Below are positions 33,740 through 41,464 of a DNA stretch of 44,933 nt, piece after piece; the first letter of the stretch is position 1; the number at the start of each line of letters is the position of its first letter. The stretch covers positions 1-44,933 of the forward strand of contig LJCW01000350.1 in assembly GCA_001298555.1 (NCBI GenBank). Reading direction: 5' to 3'. The DNA is from Actinobacteria bacterium OV450 (GTDB taxonomy: Bacteria > Actinomycetota > Actinomycetes > Streptomycetales > Streptomycetaceae). The notes beneath the pieces were generated by a model. That model searched no databases and was not told the DNA's origin. It saw nothing but the letters and a program-made list of their open reading frames with translations. The translations under genes were made by a program, and so were the position numbers.

Positions 33740-35958
33740 GCCGCCTCCCGCACGAGCCGGCGGTACGGGCCGTCGGCGTCGACGAGCTCGTCGTGGTGGC
33801 CCTGCTGGACGACGCGTCCGCCGTCGACGACGAGGATGCGGTCGGCCGACCGAACGGTGCTGAGCCGGTGGGCGACGACGATCGTGGTGACCCCGCGCCG
33901 CCTCAGGTTGGCGTCCACCGCGGCTTCCAGGGGAGATTCCATGGCACTGGTCGCCTCGTCGAGCACCAGCACGGAGGGGTCGCGGGACAGGGCGCGCGCG
34001 AGGGCGAGCCGCTGTCGCTCCCCGCCGCTGAAGTTGCTGCCGCCGTCGTGGACGCGCGCCCCGTGGGCTCCGCCGCGCCGGTCGACCAGGTCCTCCAGGC
34101 AGGCGTCGGCCAGGGCGGCCCGCACCCGCTCGTCGGTGATGGCGGACTGGTGCAGCGTGATGTTCTCGGCCACCGTGCCCTCGAGCAGCAGCGGGCGCTG
34201 ACTGACGTAGGCCAGCGAGCGCAGCAGCTCGGCGCGGGAGACGCGGGACGACGGGCGGCCGTCGAAGCGGACCTCTCCCTGCCACGGGTCCAGCGCACCG
34301 ATGACCAGCCGTGCCAGCGTGGACTTGCCGCTGCCGGTCGCACCGACGACGGCCACGCGCTCACCCGCTTCGATCCGTACGTTGACGTCGCTGACCAGGG
34401 GCGCACGGTTGGGGTCGTAGCCGAAGGTCACGCCCCGCAGCTCCACCGCCCCCTTGAGCCTGGGGGCCGTCGGGTCGTAGACGGCGTCGCGCGTGTACCG
34501 CTCGTCGGGCGCCGCGTGCAGCACGTCGTCGAGCTTCGCGAGGCTGCCGCCGAGCCTGGCCAGGTCGAGGCCGGACCGCGCGAACGGACCGGTGGTGGCG
34601 TGGAACGCCCCCAACAGGGAGATGAAGCCCATGAAGTCGGCGATGTGCAGGTTCCCCTGGCGCACCAGAAGGGCCCCGCAGGCCAGTACGGCCAGACCGG
34701 TGAGCGAGTCCAGACCGGCGCCGAACACGGTGTAGCGCCGGGTCGACACGGCCAGCCGGTGCCGGATGTCCAGGTCGCGGGTGTGGGAGTCGGCCCAGTC
34801 GTCGAAGAAGCGTGAGGCGGTGCCCTCCGCCTTGAGCGTCTCGATCATCCCGAGGGCGGCCAGCACACCCCCGTCACGGTCGGCCTGCCCGACGGCCAAC
34901 CGCTTCTCCTCGGGGGCCGCACGGCGTGCGGCCAGACGGAAGACGAGGGCGCTCAGGCACGCCCCGGCGACGGCCAGGACCGTCAGCACCCCGGAGAACA
35001 CGCTCATGGCGACCAGCAGCGGGAGCAGGCCCGCCGCGCCGGCCAGGACCGGGATGACACGGGTCGTCAGCTCCATCGCCGTGGTGTCGGCGAGCTGTGC
35101 GCGAGCGGCCAGGCTGCCGGCGAAGCGCCGGTGGAAGAACAGGCCCGGCAGCGCCATCAGGGACGTGAGGAACGCGCGGGACCGCTGGGTCGCCGCCAGG
35201 GCGAGTATTCGGCTCAGGGCGCGCTGCTGCAGCCACACCGCGAACCCGGCACCGAGGGCGACGGCCAGCAACTGCAGCACGGTGGTGCCCGGACCGCCGT
35301 CACCGCTACCCGCGACGCGCAGCATTGCGGCCCGTACGGTCAACGCCCCGGCGAGCGTGAGTGCCGTGGCCAGGAGCCCGGCGACGACGGCGAGGAACAC
35401 CAGGGGAAGGTGCGGCCTGAGCCAGCCGCCCAGCATGCGGGCGGGTCCGCCGCGCCGGCCTCCGGTACGGAACTCCTCCGTCGCGGTGAAGGTCACGACG
35501 ATCCCGCTGAACGCCCGTGCGAACTCTTCGGGGTCGAGGGTGCTGCGGCCGTCGGCCGGGTCGTTGACGGCGACCCTCCCGCGACGCGTGACGCCTTCCA
35601 GCACCACGAAGTGGTTGCCGTGGACGAAGGCCACCGCCGGGAGCGGCAACTGCCCCAGGGGGCGGACGTCGACTCCGGCTTCGGTCTGCAGCCTGACCCT
35701 GCGGCCGGCGCCCTGCAGCCCGTACTCGCCCGCCGCGCGGACGATCGCGGCCGCCGTGACCCCGTCCCGGCCCACCCCGCAGACCTCGCGCAGCTCGTGC
35801 AGCGGGACGTGCCGTCCGTGCGCGGACAGGACGACGGCGAGGCACGCGGCGCCGCAGTCGTACTCCTCCATCTGAGGCACCTGGGCGGTCCGCACGGCGC
35901 CGGGCCGGCCCGCCCCCGGCGCCCGGCCGGGCGCCTGCCCGGCGGCGGTCACCGTCAC
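33736..35958 (-). CDS. Peptidase C39 ABC exporter (NHLP type)
   Basis: A 740-residue bifunctional protein. The C39 peptidase (about residues 22-155) has Gln26, catalytic Cys35 in EEYDCGAAC, His116 in VHGNHFVVLEG and Asp133 in VNDPADG. Six membrane helices follow, then the ATPase with GATGSGKSTLA, NFSGGERQRLALARAL and VLVLDEATSAM. It should cut the leader after the double-glycine-like VSGAG/VSGTG end of the three precursors and export the product. GTG at 35958 overlaps the P450 stop (GTGA); the next in-frame GTG is two codons later. Confidence 0.94.
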   Translation of the reverse strand: MTVTAAGQAPGRAPGAGRPGAVRTAQVPQMEEYDCGAACLAVVLSAHGRHVPLHELREVCGVGRDGVTAAAIVRAAGEYGLQGAGRRVRLQTEAGVDVRPLGQLPLPAVAFVHGNHFVVLEGVTRRGRVAVNDPADGRSTLDPEEFARAFSGIVVTFTATEEFRTGGRRGGPARMLGGWLRPHLPLVFLAVVAGLLATALTLAGALTVRAAMLRVAGSGDGGPGTTVLQLLAVALGAGFAVWLQQRALSRILALAATQRSRAFLTSLMALPGLFFHRRFAGSLAARAQLADTTAMELTTRVIPVLAGAAGLLPLLVAMSVFSGVLTVLAVAGACLSALVFRLAARRAAPEEKRLAVGQADRDGGVLAALGMIETLKAEGTASRFFDDWADSHTRDLDIRHRLAVSTRRYTVFGAGLDSLTGLAVLACGALLVRQGNLHIADFMGFISLLGAFHATTGPFARSGLDLARLGGSLAKLDDVLHAAPDERYTRDAVYDPTAPRLKGAVELRGVTFGYDPNRAPLVSDVNVRIEAGERVAVVGATGSGKSTLARLVIGALDPWQGEVRFDGRPSSRVSRAELLRSLAYVSQRPLLLEGTVAENITLHQSAITDERVRAALADACLEDLVDRRGGAHGARVHDGGSNFSGGERQRLALARALSRDPSVLVLDEATSAMESPLEAAVDANLRRRGVTTIVVAHRLSTVRSADRILVVDGGRVVQQGHHDELVDADGPYRRLVREAA

Positions 35959-37226
35959 GGCCGCACCTCGTGCCGGTCGGGGTTGCGGGTGGCGTCCGGA
36001 CGGCCGGTCAGCCGTACCGGGAGTTCGGCCGGGCTGTTGAACGCCAGGTCGGTGCGCCAGCGCAGCGAGTCGCCGGCCAGCGACATGCCGGGCGCCAGCG
36101 CCGCCAGCTTGCGCAGCACGCTCTCCCCCTCCAGCAGCGAGACCGCCGCGCCGAGGCAGAAGTAGGGGCCGTGGCCGAACGCGAGCTGGCCGATCGACCG
36201 GCGTTCCAGGTCGAAGCGTTCGGGGTCCGGGAACTGGGCCGGGTCCAGGTTGGCGGCGCCGTACATCAGGATCACGGTGTCGCCCGCCCTGATCCGGTGC
36301 TCGCCCAGCTGGATGTCCTCCTCGACGAGGCGGGACCCCAGGGGGACCGGCGACATCGCCCGGATCCCCTCGGCGAAGGCCGTACCGGCCAGCTCCGGGT
36401 CCTCGACCACCCGCTGCCAGGACTCCGGATCCCGGAGCAGGCACAGGATGGCGTTCACCAGCCCGCTGGTCATGGTCTCCAGCCCGGTCATGAGGAGCAG
36501 GATCACCATGGAGACGAGTTCGTCGTGGGTGAGCCTGCCCTCGTCGCCGCTCTGCCGGGCGAGCCGCGAGATCAGGTCCTCGCCCGGCTCGGCGGAGCGC
36601 CGGGCCACCAGGTCCTCCACGTAGCGCAGGGCTTCCTGGAGCTTCTCCTCGGCGCCGGACACGGCGCCGGACTGCTCCATCCCCCCGGTGGCTCCGGCGA
36701 GCTGGGCCGTGAGCATCTGCGCCCAGTCCAGGATGCGCGGCCAGTCCTCCTCGGGCAGGTCGAGCATCGCGGCGGTCGCCATCACCGGGAGCGGCACGCC
36801 GATCTCGGAGACGAACTCGCACACTCCACGCTCCAGCGGCCCGGCCAGCAGGCGGTCCACGATGCCGTCGATGCGCGGGCGCAGGTGCCGGACCGTGCGG
36901 GCGCCGAACTCGGCGGACACCAGCCTGCGCAGGCGCCGGTGGTCCGCGGGCGGCCGGACGGACATGGAGCGTTTGAAGATCTCACCGAACACGGGGCTGG
37001 CGGCCCACATGCCCTCCGACTGCTCGGGCAGCTTGATCACGCACCGGGGATCGCCGGCGAGTGCGGTGACCAGGTCGAAGCGGGAGACGATCCAGACCGG
37101 GCCGAACCGCAGCACCGGCGCCTCGACGGGAAGCCGCCGGTACAGCTCGCTGTTGCCGGCACCTCGCGAGTGCGGGTCGGTCAGGTACTTCCAGGCCGCG
37201 TCGGCAAGCTCGGTCATCTCGTTCAT
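35955..37226 (-). CDS. Cytochrome P450, RiPP tailoring
   Basis: A 423-residue soluble bacterial P450. Heme-ligand motif FGHGPYFCLG with Cys about 357, I-helix LMTGLETMTSG (acid-alcohol pair Glu-Thr present), and K-helix ExxR read as EGIR. Substrate is inferred from context: it is the first gene of the RiPP operon, so hydroxylation, epoxidation or oxidative cross-linking of the modified peptide is plausible; redox partners are not encoded here. Start: ATG at 37226 lies directly behind AGGGG, while ATG at 37217 has that site at normal spacing, so the shorter form is possible. Confidence 0.93.
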   Translation of the reverse strand: MNEMTELADAAWKYLTDPHSRGAGNSELYRRLPVEAPVLRFGPVWIVSRFDLVTALAGDPRCVIKLPEQSEGMWAASPVFGEIFKRSMSVRPPADHRRLRRLVSAEFGARTVRHLRPRIDGIVDRLLAGPLERGVCEFVSEIGVPLPVMATAAMLDLPEEDWPRILDWAQMLTAQLAGATGGMEQSGAVSGAEEKLQEALRYVEDLVARRSAEPGEDLISRLARQSGDEGRLTHDELVSMVILLLMTGLETMTSGLVNAILCLLRDPESWQRVVEDPELAGTAFAEGIRAMSPVPLGSRLVEEDIQLGEHRIRAGDTVILMYGAANLDPAQFPDPERFDLERRSIGQLAFGHGPYFCLGAAVSLLEGESVLRKLAALAPGMSLAGDSLRWRTDLAFNSPAELPVRLTGRPDATRNPDRHEVRP

Positions 37227-37423
37227 CCCCTGTCCACGGGTGGCGCGTTCCGCTGCCGGGCCGCGGACACGTGTGTGCCGGCGGTGTGGCGTCCGTCGGG
37301 CGCGGGCTCACCGGCAGCCGTCGGCGCCGGTGCCGGTCATCTGCATTGCATCCCCGCATTACCTATTTGCCGCAGGGAAAGTGCGACTCCGCCCGGCGAG
37401 AGGGACGGGGCCCGGCTGTCGGA

Positions 37424-37475
37424 ATTATGTTCACAAGCACTTCCGTGCGGTCCAAGCGAAGTGCGGAAGAAGAAT
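37424..37475 (-). promoter_or_regulatory. Shared promoter box, copy 3 (biosynthetic operon)
   Basis: On the minus strand ATTCTTCTTCCGCACTTCG runs into CTTGGAC, with -35 TTGGAC (37455-37450). The -10 candidates are AACATA (18 bp) or CATAAT (20 bp). Alignment with the other copies places the conserved CTTGT step 18 bases after TTGG. It lies about 200 bp upstream of the P450 gene, after the terminator of precursor C, and so should drive the seven-gene operon. No gene was seen in 37227-37545. Confidence 0.78.
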
Positions 37476-37500
37476 GCCCCGGCGCTTCGGTCGTGAATTG

Positions 37501-37534
37501 CCGGGGGCCGGCGGCGAGGGCCGCCGACCCCCGG
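37501..37534 (-). terminator. Hairpin terminator of precursor C
   Basis: A 15-bp stem with one mismatch (CCGGGGG, CGGCGGC paired with their complements, loop GAGG) begins 12 bases after the precursor C stop and separates it from the operon promoter. Confidence 0.75.
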
Positions 37535-37545
37535 TCACGGCCGGC

Positions 37546-37698
37546 TCAGTGCGATCCGACCGTGCTCGCCGTGCTCGGGCACCCGGCGCAGGCGATGGTC
37601 CCGACGCAGCTGAAGCCGGTACCGCTGACCTCGGTCAGGTCCTCGATGGTGACCTCTTCGACCTGCGCCTGGATGCTCTCGTCGACAGCGTTCATCAT
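37546..37698 (-). CDS. RiPP precursor peptide C
   Basis: A 50-residue precursor starting with two consecutive ATG codons (37698 and 37695) after AAGGAGG. The leader MMNAVDESIQAQVEE is followed by VTIEDLTEVSGTG, identical to precursor A except A/T. The core of about 22 residues starts FSCVGTIACAGCP and ends TVGSH, with three Cys, four Ser and four Thr. GT-x3-AGCP is shared with A and B. It is encoded at the opposite end of the cluster from A and B, on the other strand, with its own promoter box and terminator. Confidence 0.9.
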   Translation of the reverse strand: MMNAVDESIQAQVEEVTIEDLTEVSGTGFSCVGTIACAGCPSTASTVGSH

Positions 37699-37872
37699 GA
37701 TCCGTCCTCCTTGAAGGCGGTGGCGGGTCCCTGGAAACCAGCATCCGGAGACCATTGGCGGAATGTGAGGCACCTGAATTGCCGACGGCGCGGCTCATAC
37801 CGGCACAGCCTTCTCCGGCCGCCGGTGATGTGCTTTGAATTAATGGCCGTCGGTTTTCCGCCCGGCGTCTCC

Positions 37873-37891
37873 GTACTTGTCTATCAAGTAC
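37873..37891. promoter_or_regulatory. Palindrome on the -10 region of promoter copy 4
   Basis: GTACTTG TCTAT CAAGTAC is a perfect 7-bp inverted repeat with a 5-bp spacer that covers the -10/start region of the precursor C promoter. The other three promoter copies lack it, so it could be an operator specific to precursor C. Confidence 0.55.
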
Positions 37892-37927
37892 GCAAACGGC
37901 CGCCCAAACGAAGCGCGGAAGAAGAAT
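37878..37927 (-). promoter_or_regulatory. Shared promoter box, copy 4 (precursor C)
   Basis: On the minus strand ATTCTTCTTCCGCGC runs into TTCGTTTGGG; -35 TTGGGC (37907-37902) and -10 TAGACA (37883-37878) are 18 bp apart. Its first base is the last base of the TAA stop codon of the transposase-like gene. A leader of about 175 nt would precede precursor C; no ORF was recognised in it. Confidence 0.78.
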
Positions 37928-39075
37928 TACCGCGCAGCCCCGGCCTGGAGGGGCGGGCCGGCGGAGCGGCTGCCGCCGGCCTCCGCCGACGGGCGGGGGC
38001 AGGTCCGGAGCGTGCGTTCACCGGAAACGCCGGCCTGTCGCACCGGCCGCCGCCGCCCGGCGGGCCGGGTCCTGGCGACGACGAGACCGGCGTGCGCCGC
38101 CATGGCAAGGGTCATGTGGCGGTACCAGGCACGCCAGACGCGCCCCTCGTAGCGGTCCAGACCCGCCTCTTCGCGAGCGGCCCGCAGATGGCGCCCCGCC
38201 TCTCCGGCGCAGCGCAGCGCATGCTCCAGCCGGGCCGGGTCGGTCCCCGCGGGGACGAAACAGAGGTAGGGCTGGTCCCCGCCGTCGTCCGCGCCGGCGT
38301 GGCGCAGCAGCCGGCGCTCGAACCCGGCCGCCGTCGGTCCGCCGGCCGGGGGCACGTCCGGGAGGTCCTCGGGAGCCACCGCCAGGACGTAGGGCATCCC
38401 GCGGCGCTCGAGTTCCGCACGCAGGGCGTGGCTGCCACCGTAGGGGAGACGGGACACCACCCACCCCGCCTGGACGCCCGCGTCCAGCGATCTCCCGACC
38501 ATCAGCCCGGCCAGCTCGTCCTTGGGCCGGAACGGCACGTCCGTGGGAACCGCGGCGCTGCGGCGGCGATCGCGTGCGTCGCACCAGTTGCGGGGCAGGA
38601 ACAGCTCGCGGTCGATGATCGCCGCGGCGCCGTGGCCGTCCGCGTACACCAGGAAGACGCCGAGCTGGCAGTTCTCGACGCGTCTCCTGCCGGGGCAGTA
38701 CTGCCTGTCCACGCCGACGGAGTGGTCGCCCTTCTTGACGAATCCGTCCTCGCTGATGACCAGGATGCCCTGCGGGTTCGCCAGGCGTTCCGTGACGAAG
38801 TCCCTGACCTCGTCGCGCATTCCGTCCTCGTCCCACCGGGAGGTGGTGAGCAGGCGCCGCTTTCCGTCCGAACTCGCGTCCTTCGCCTGAACGATCGCTT
38901 TCCGCGAGTTCTGCTGCCCGGAACTCGCCAGGAGTCCTTGCAGATAACCGAGTGCATGCTCCCGGGGTTCCGCCCGGGAGAATTTCCCCTCAATTCTTCT
39001 AAAGATCGGCCTCAGAAGGGTGGAGTAATCGCTTTCCGTAGCTAAACGCGCCCGGTCGGAGCCGCGGATGTGCAT
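37927..39075 (-). CDS. IS701-transposase-like protein with apparently lost catalytic triad
   Basis: A 382-residue protein recognisable as IS701-family by GFVKKGDHSVGVDRQY, ENCQLGVFLVYAD, IDRELFLPRNW, SLDAGVQAGWV and WYRHMTLAMAAHAGL. From memory of the family, the catalytic motifs are VDETGF, TADE(A/V)YG and IEECF. Here they read ISEDGF, SRLPYG and AGRHL, so all three acidic positions seem replaced. Codon 11 is TTA (39043-39045), and the first 60 codons use many AT-rich triplets. The C-terminal 50 residues are low-complexity and end exactly at promoter copy 4. Either a decayed transposase or a domesticated DNA-binding protein. ATG at 39075 follows GGGGAAATTCTTC. Confidence 0.75.
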   Translation of the reverse strand: MHIRGSDRARLATESDYSTLLRPIFRRIEGKFSRAEPREHALGYLQGLLASSGQQNSRKAIVQAKDASSDGKRRLLTTSRWDEDGMRDEVRDFVTERLANPQGILVISEDGFVKKGDHSVGVDRQYCPGRRRVENCQLGVFLVYADGHGAAAIIDRELFLPRNWCDARDRRRSAAVPTDVPFRPKDELAGLMVGRSLDAGVQAGWVVSRLPYGGSHALRAELERRGMPYVLAVAPEDLPDVPPAGGPTAAGFERRLLRHAGADDGGDQPYLCFVPAGTDPARLEHALRCAGEAGRHLRAAREEAGLDRYEGRVWRAWYRHMTLAMAAHAGLVVARTRPAGRRRPVRQAGVSGERTLRTCPRPSAEAGGSRSAGPPLQAGAAR

Positions 39076-39696
39076 GAAGAATTTCCCCGTTCTTTGAACC
39101 GGGGGGACGTGCCCGGCGGACCGCGAACGGTCCTGCCGGTCATCCTGCGGAGGGTGGAAACCCCACCCGCCTCGCTGGACGTACTTACGTGCCAGTGCGA
39201 AAAGGCCTGGTCAAGCCCTTCTCGCGGTCCGCAGCACCGGGATGAGCCATGCGCCTCGCGGGCGCCGGACCACAAGCCGGGGGTGGTCCACCCCCGCGCC
39301 TGCCGCCATGAGGCAACGATTCCCCATGGATCCGGAAATTCTTATCCCCGTTGCGAATCAAGCACGTCCCCCGTGCTCGGCGGAGCCCTTGTGGGCTCCG
39401 ACTCGAGGCCTGTTGATCAAGCCCGCAGTCGACCCTACCCGCCGTTATCGATCAAGCCCAATCGCTTTGAGCAAGATCTGAGGAAACGCTTCTGCGGTCG
39501 CGCGGTTCCCGCGTTCGGGTCAAGTTACACCCATGGGGGAGTAATGGAAAAGCAAGTGCATGAAAGCGGTGAGCCGCCCAATTCGCATTCCGCGGGCGAA
39601 TCGCCCCCCGAGCAGGCCGGGTTCCGGTCGCCGGGGGACGGGGGCGGGGCTAGCGTGGGAAGGCTGGACCCGGGCGGCGCTTGGCAGGAGGCCGGC
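39076..39696. other. Gene-poor right border of the accessory region
   Basis: No convincing gene is seen. The stretch holds three hairpins: CGGGGGTG/CACCCCCG (39278-39296), AGCACG/CGTGCT (39361-39377) and CGGAGCCC/GGGCTCCG (39381-39400). GGACCAC/GTGGTCC (39267-39289) overlaps and competes with the first. The decamer RTCAAGCCC occurs at 39210, 39416 and 39451. Such repeats could be remnants of mobile-element ends or leader structures. A possible in-frame extension of the next gene (ATG at 39544) lacks a signal sequence and was not used. Confidence 0.45.
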
Positions 39697-40914
39697 ATGT
39701 CGACACGGTTGCGCAGAGCGGTGGTGGGGGCGGTCGCGGTGGGGCTGGTGGTCGTGCCCCCGGGGGTGGGGGCGGGGTACGCCGCGGACGGGCAGGCCGC
39801 CCGCCCGGCCCCGGCTTCGGCCCCGGTGGCCGCCGACGGGGAGTTTCCCCAGCTCACCCCCGCCGTGGCCCGGCAGTTGGACGACGCCGTCCGGAAGGTG
39901 ATGAGCCAGGCCTCGGTGCCCGGGGTGATGGTGTCGCTCTCGGCGCCGGGCAAGGGCTCGTACGTACGGGCCTTCGGCGTCGCCGACAAGGCCACCGGCC
40001 GGCCGATCAGCACGGACATGAACATGCGCATCGGCAGCGTGACCAAGACCTTCACCGTGACCGCCCTGCTCCAGTTGGTCGACCAGGGCAGGGTCGGGCT
40101 GGACGACCCCATCGGGAAGTACGTCTCCGGTGTGCCGGGCGGGGACCGGATCACCTTGCGCGAGCTCGCCGGGATGCGCAGCGGGCTGTTCAACTACTCC
40201 GAGGACGAGGGCTTCTTCAAGGCCCTGACGAGCAACCCCCGGCGCCCCTTCACCCCGCAGCAGTTGCTCGCGTACTCCTTCAAGCACCCGGTGCTGTTCG
40301 AGCCCGGCGCGAAGTTCTCCTACTGCAACACCAACCTGATCCTGCTGGGGCTGGTGGTGGAGAAGCAGAGCGGGCAGAGACTCGACGACTACGTCAACGA
40401 GAAGGTCGTCCGCCCCGCCGGTCTGCGCCACACGCTCTTCCCCGTCGGCGCGGAGTTCCCGAGTCCGCACGCACAGGGGTACACCGACCAGACCGCCTCC
40501 GGGAAGGTCGAGGACGCGGCCGACTGGAACCCCTCCTGGGGCTGGGCCGCCGGAGCCATGATCTCCGACCTCGCCGACCTGAAGACCTGGGCCAGGGTGC
40601 TGGCCACGGGCACGCTGCTGAAGCCCGCCACCCAGGCCCAGCGCCTGAAGGTCGTCGACGCGCTGCCCGGCACCGGCTACGGCCTGGGGATCTTCAACGT
40701 CCAGGGCTGGATCGGCCACAACGGCTCGCTGCCGGGCTACCAGGCGCTGGTGTTGTACCTGCCGCAGGCGAAGGCCACGCTGGTCCTGACGCTGAACACG
40801 GACGTCTCCCACCAGGGTTCCGAGCCCAGCACCCTCTTCGGCGAGGCGATCACCAAGATCGTCACCCCGGACCACGTCTTCGACCTGCCGGCCCAGCCCG
40901 TCACCGGACACTGA
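39697..40914 (+). CDS. Secreted serine hydrolase, beta-lactamase/D-alanyl-D-alanine carboxypeptidase fold
   Basis: A 405-residue exported protein: basic N terminus, hydrophobic segment and AYAA-like cleavage region (about residues 1-35), then a class C beta-lactamase-type domain. Catalytic SxxK is SVTK (Ser114, Lys117), the YxN motif is YCN (209-211) and the third motif is HNG (341-343). It probably acts on peptidoglycan peptides or related D-amino-acid substrates; true beta-lactamase activity cannot be told from sequence. ATG at 39697 follows GGCAGGAGGCCGGC. First core gene right of the RiPP cluster. Confidence 0.92.
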   Translation: MSTRLRRAVVGAVAVGLVVVPPGVGAGYAADGQAARPAPASAPVAADGEFPQLTPAVARQLDDAVRKVMSQASVPGVMVSLSAPGKGSYVRAFGVADKATGRPISTDMNMRIGSVTKTFTVTALLQLVDQGRVGLDDPIGKYVSGVPGGDRITLRELAGMRSGLFNYSEDEGFFKALTSNPRRPFTPQQLLAYSFKHPVLFEPGAKFSYCNTNLILLGLVVEKQSGQRLDDYVNEKVVRPAGLRHTLFPVGAEFPSPHAQGYTDQTASGKVEDAADWNPSWGWAAGAMISDLADLKTWARVLATGTLLKPATQAQRLKVVDALPGTGYGLGIFNVQGWIGHNGSLPGYQALVLYLPQAKATLVLTLNTDVSHQGSEPSTLFGEAITKIVTPDHVFDLPAQPVTGH

Positions 40915-40925
40915 ACACTGGGGGC

Positions 40926-41408
40926 ATGAACGATCACCAGAATCCTGTCGTACGCGTCGCCGGTGAAGCCGATGTCGAGACCGCTGCCGCGCTGTTCCGC
41001 GGCTACCTCGACTTCTACGAGGTGAAGGTCGATGACCCGGACGCCCCCCGCGCCTTCCTCGCCGAGCGGATCCGGGCCGACGAGTCCCTGGTGCTGCTCG
41101 CCGACGCACCGGGAGCCGTGCCGGGAGCCGGCGCCGTCGGGTTCGCGCAGGTCTACCGGACCTTCTCGTCCCTCGCCCTGCGGCCCCTGTGGATCCTGAG
41201 CGACCTGTACGTGGACCCGTCCGGCCGCCGCACCGGCGCCGGGCGCGCGCTGCTGCGCGAGGTGTTGCGCCGGGCGCGGGAGGGGGGGGTGGCCGGGGTG
41301 CAGCTGGAGACCGCGTACGACAACCACGTCGCGCAGGCCCTGTACGAGGCGGAGGGCTTCGAACGCGACGCGTTCCACATCTATTTCAACGGACTCGGAC
41401 AGGGGTGA
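40926..41408 (+). CDS. GNAT family N-acetyltransferase
   Basis: A 160-residue acetyl-CoA-dependent acetyltransferase. Strand 4 and motif A are LWILSDLYVDPSGRRTGAGRALL, with the R-x-x-G-x-G pyrophosphate loop; motif B is QLETAYDNHVAQALYEAEGFERD. The acceptor substrate is unknown. The gene begins 11 bases after the serine hydrolase stop, so the two may be co-transcribed. Confidence 0.92.
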   Translation: MNDHQNPVVRVAGEADVETAAALFRGYLDFYEVKVDDPDAPRAFLAERIRADESLVLLADAPGAVPGAGAVGFAQVYRTFSSLALRPLWILSDLYVDPSGRRTGAGRALLREVLRRAREGGVAGVQLETAYDNHVAQALYEAEGFERDAFHIYFNGLGQG

Positions 41409-41464
41409 AACATGTGCGCGCCGCCATCGCGTCAATGGGGTGGGACGGACGCGAGGGGGAGGGC

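Noticed and set aside
36688..39045. 785-residue plus-strand frame across the P450 start, precursor C and IS701-like gene
   Set aside because: It spans three minus-strand genes with clear motifs and has no domain of its own.
39544..39696. N-terminal extension of the serine hydrolase from ATG 39544
   Set aside because: It would place about 50 polar residues before the signal peptide; ATG 39697 has a good ribosome site and a proper signal sequence.
19279..39700. Flanking att direct repeats of an integrated element at tRNA-Thr
   Set aside because: I found no copy of the tRNA 3' end near the right border and no integrase gene.
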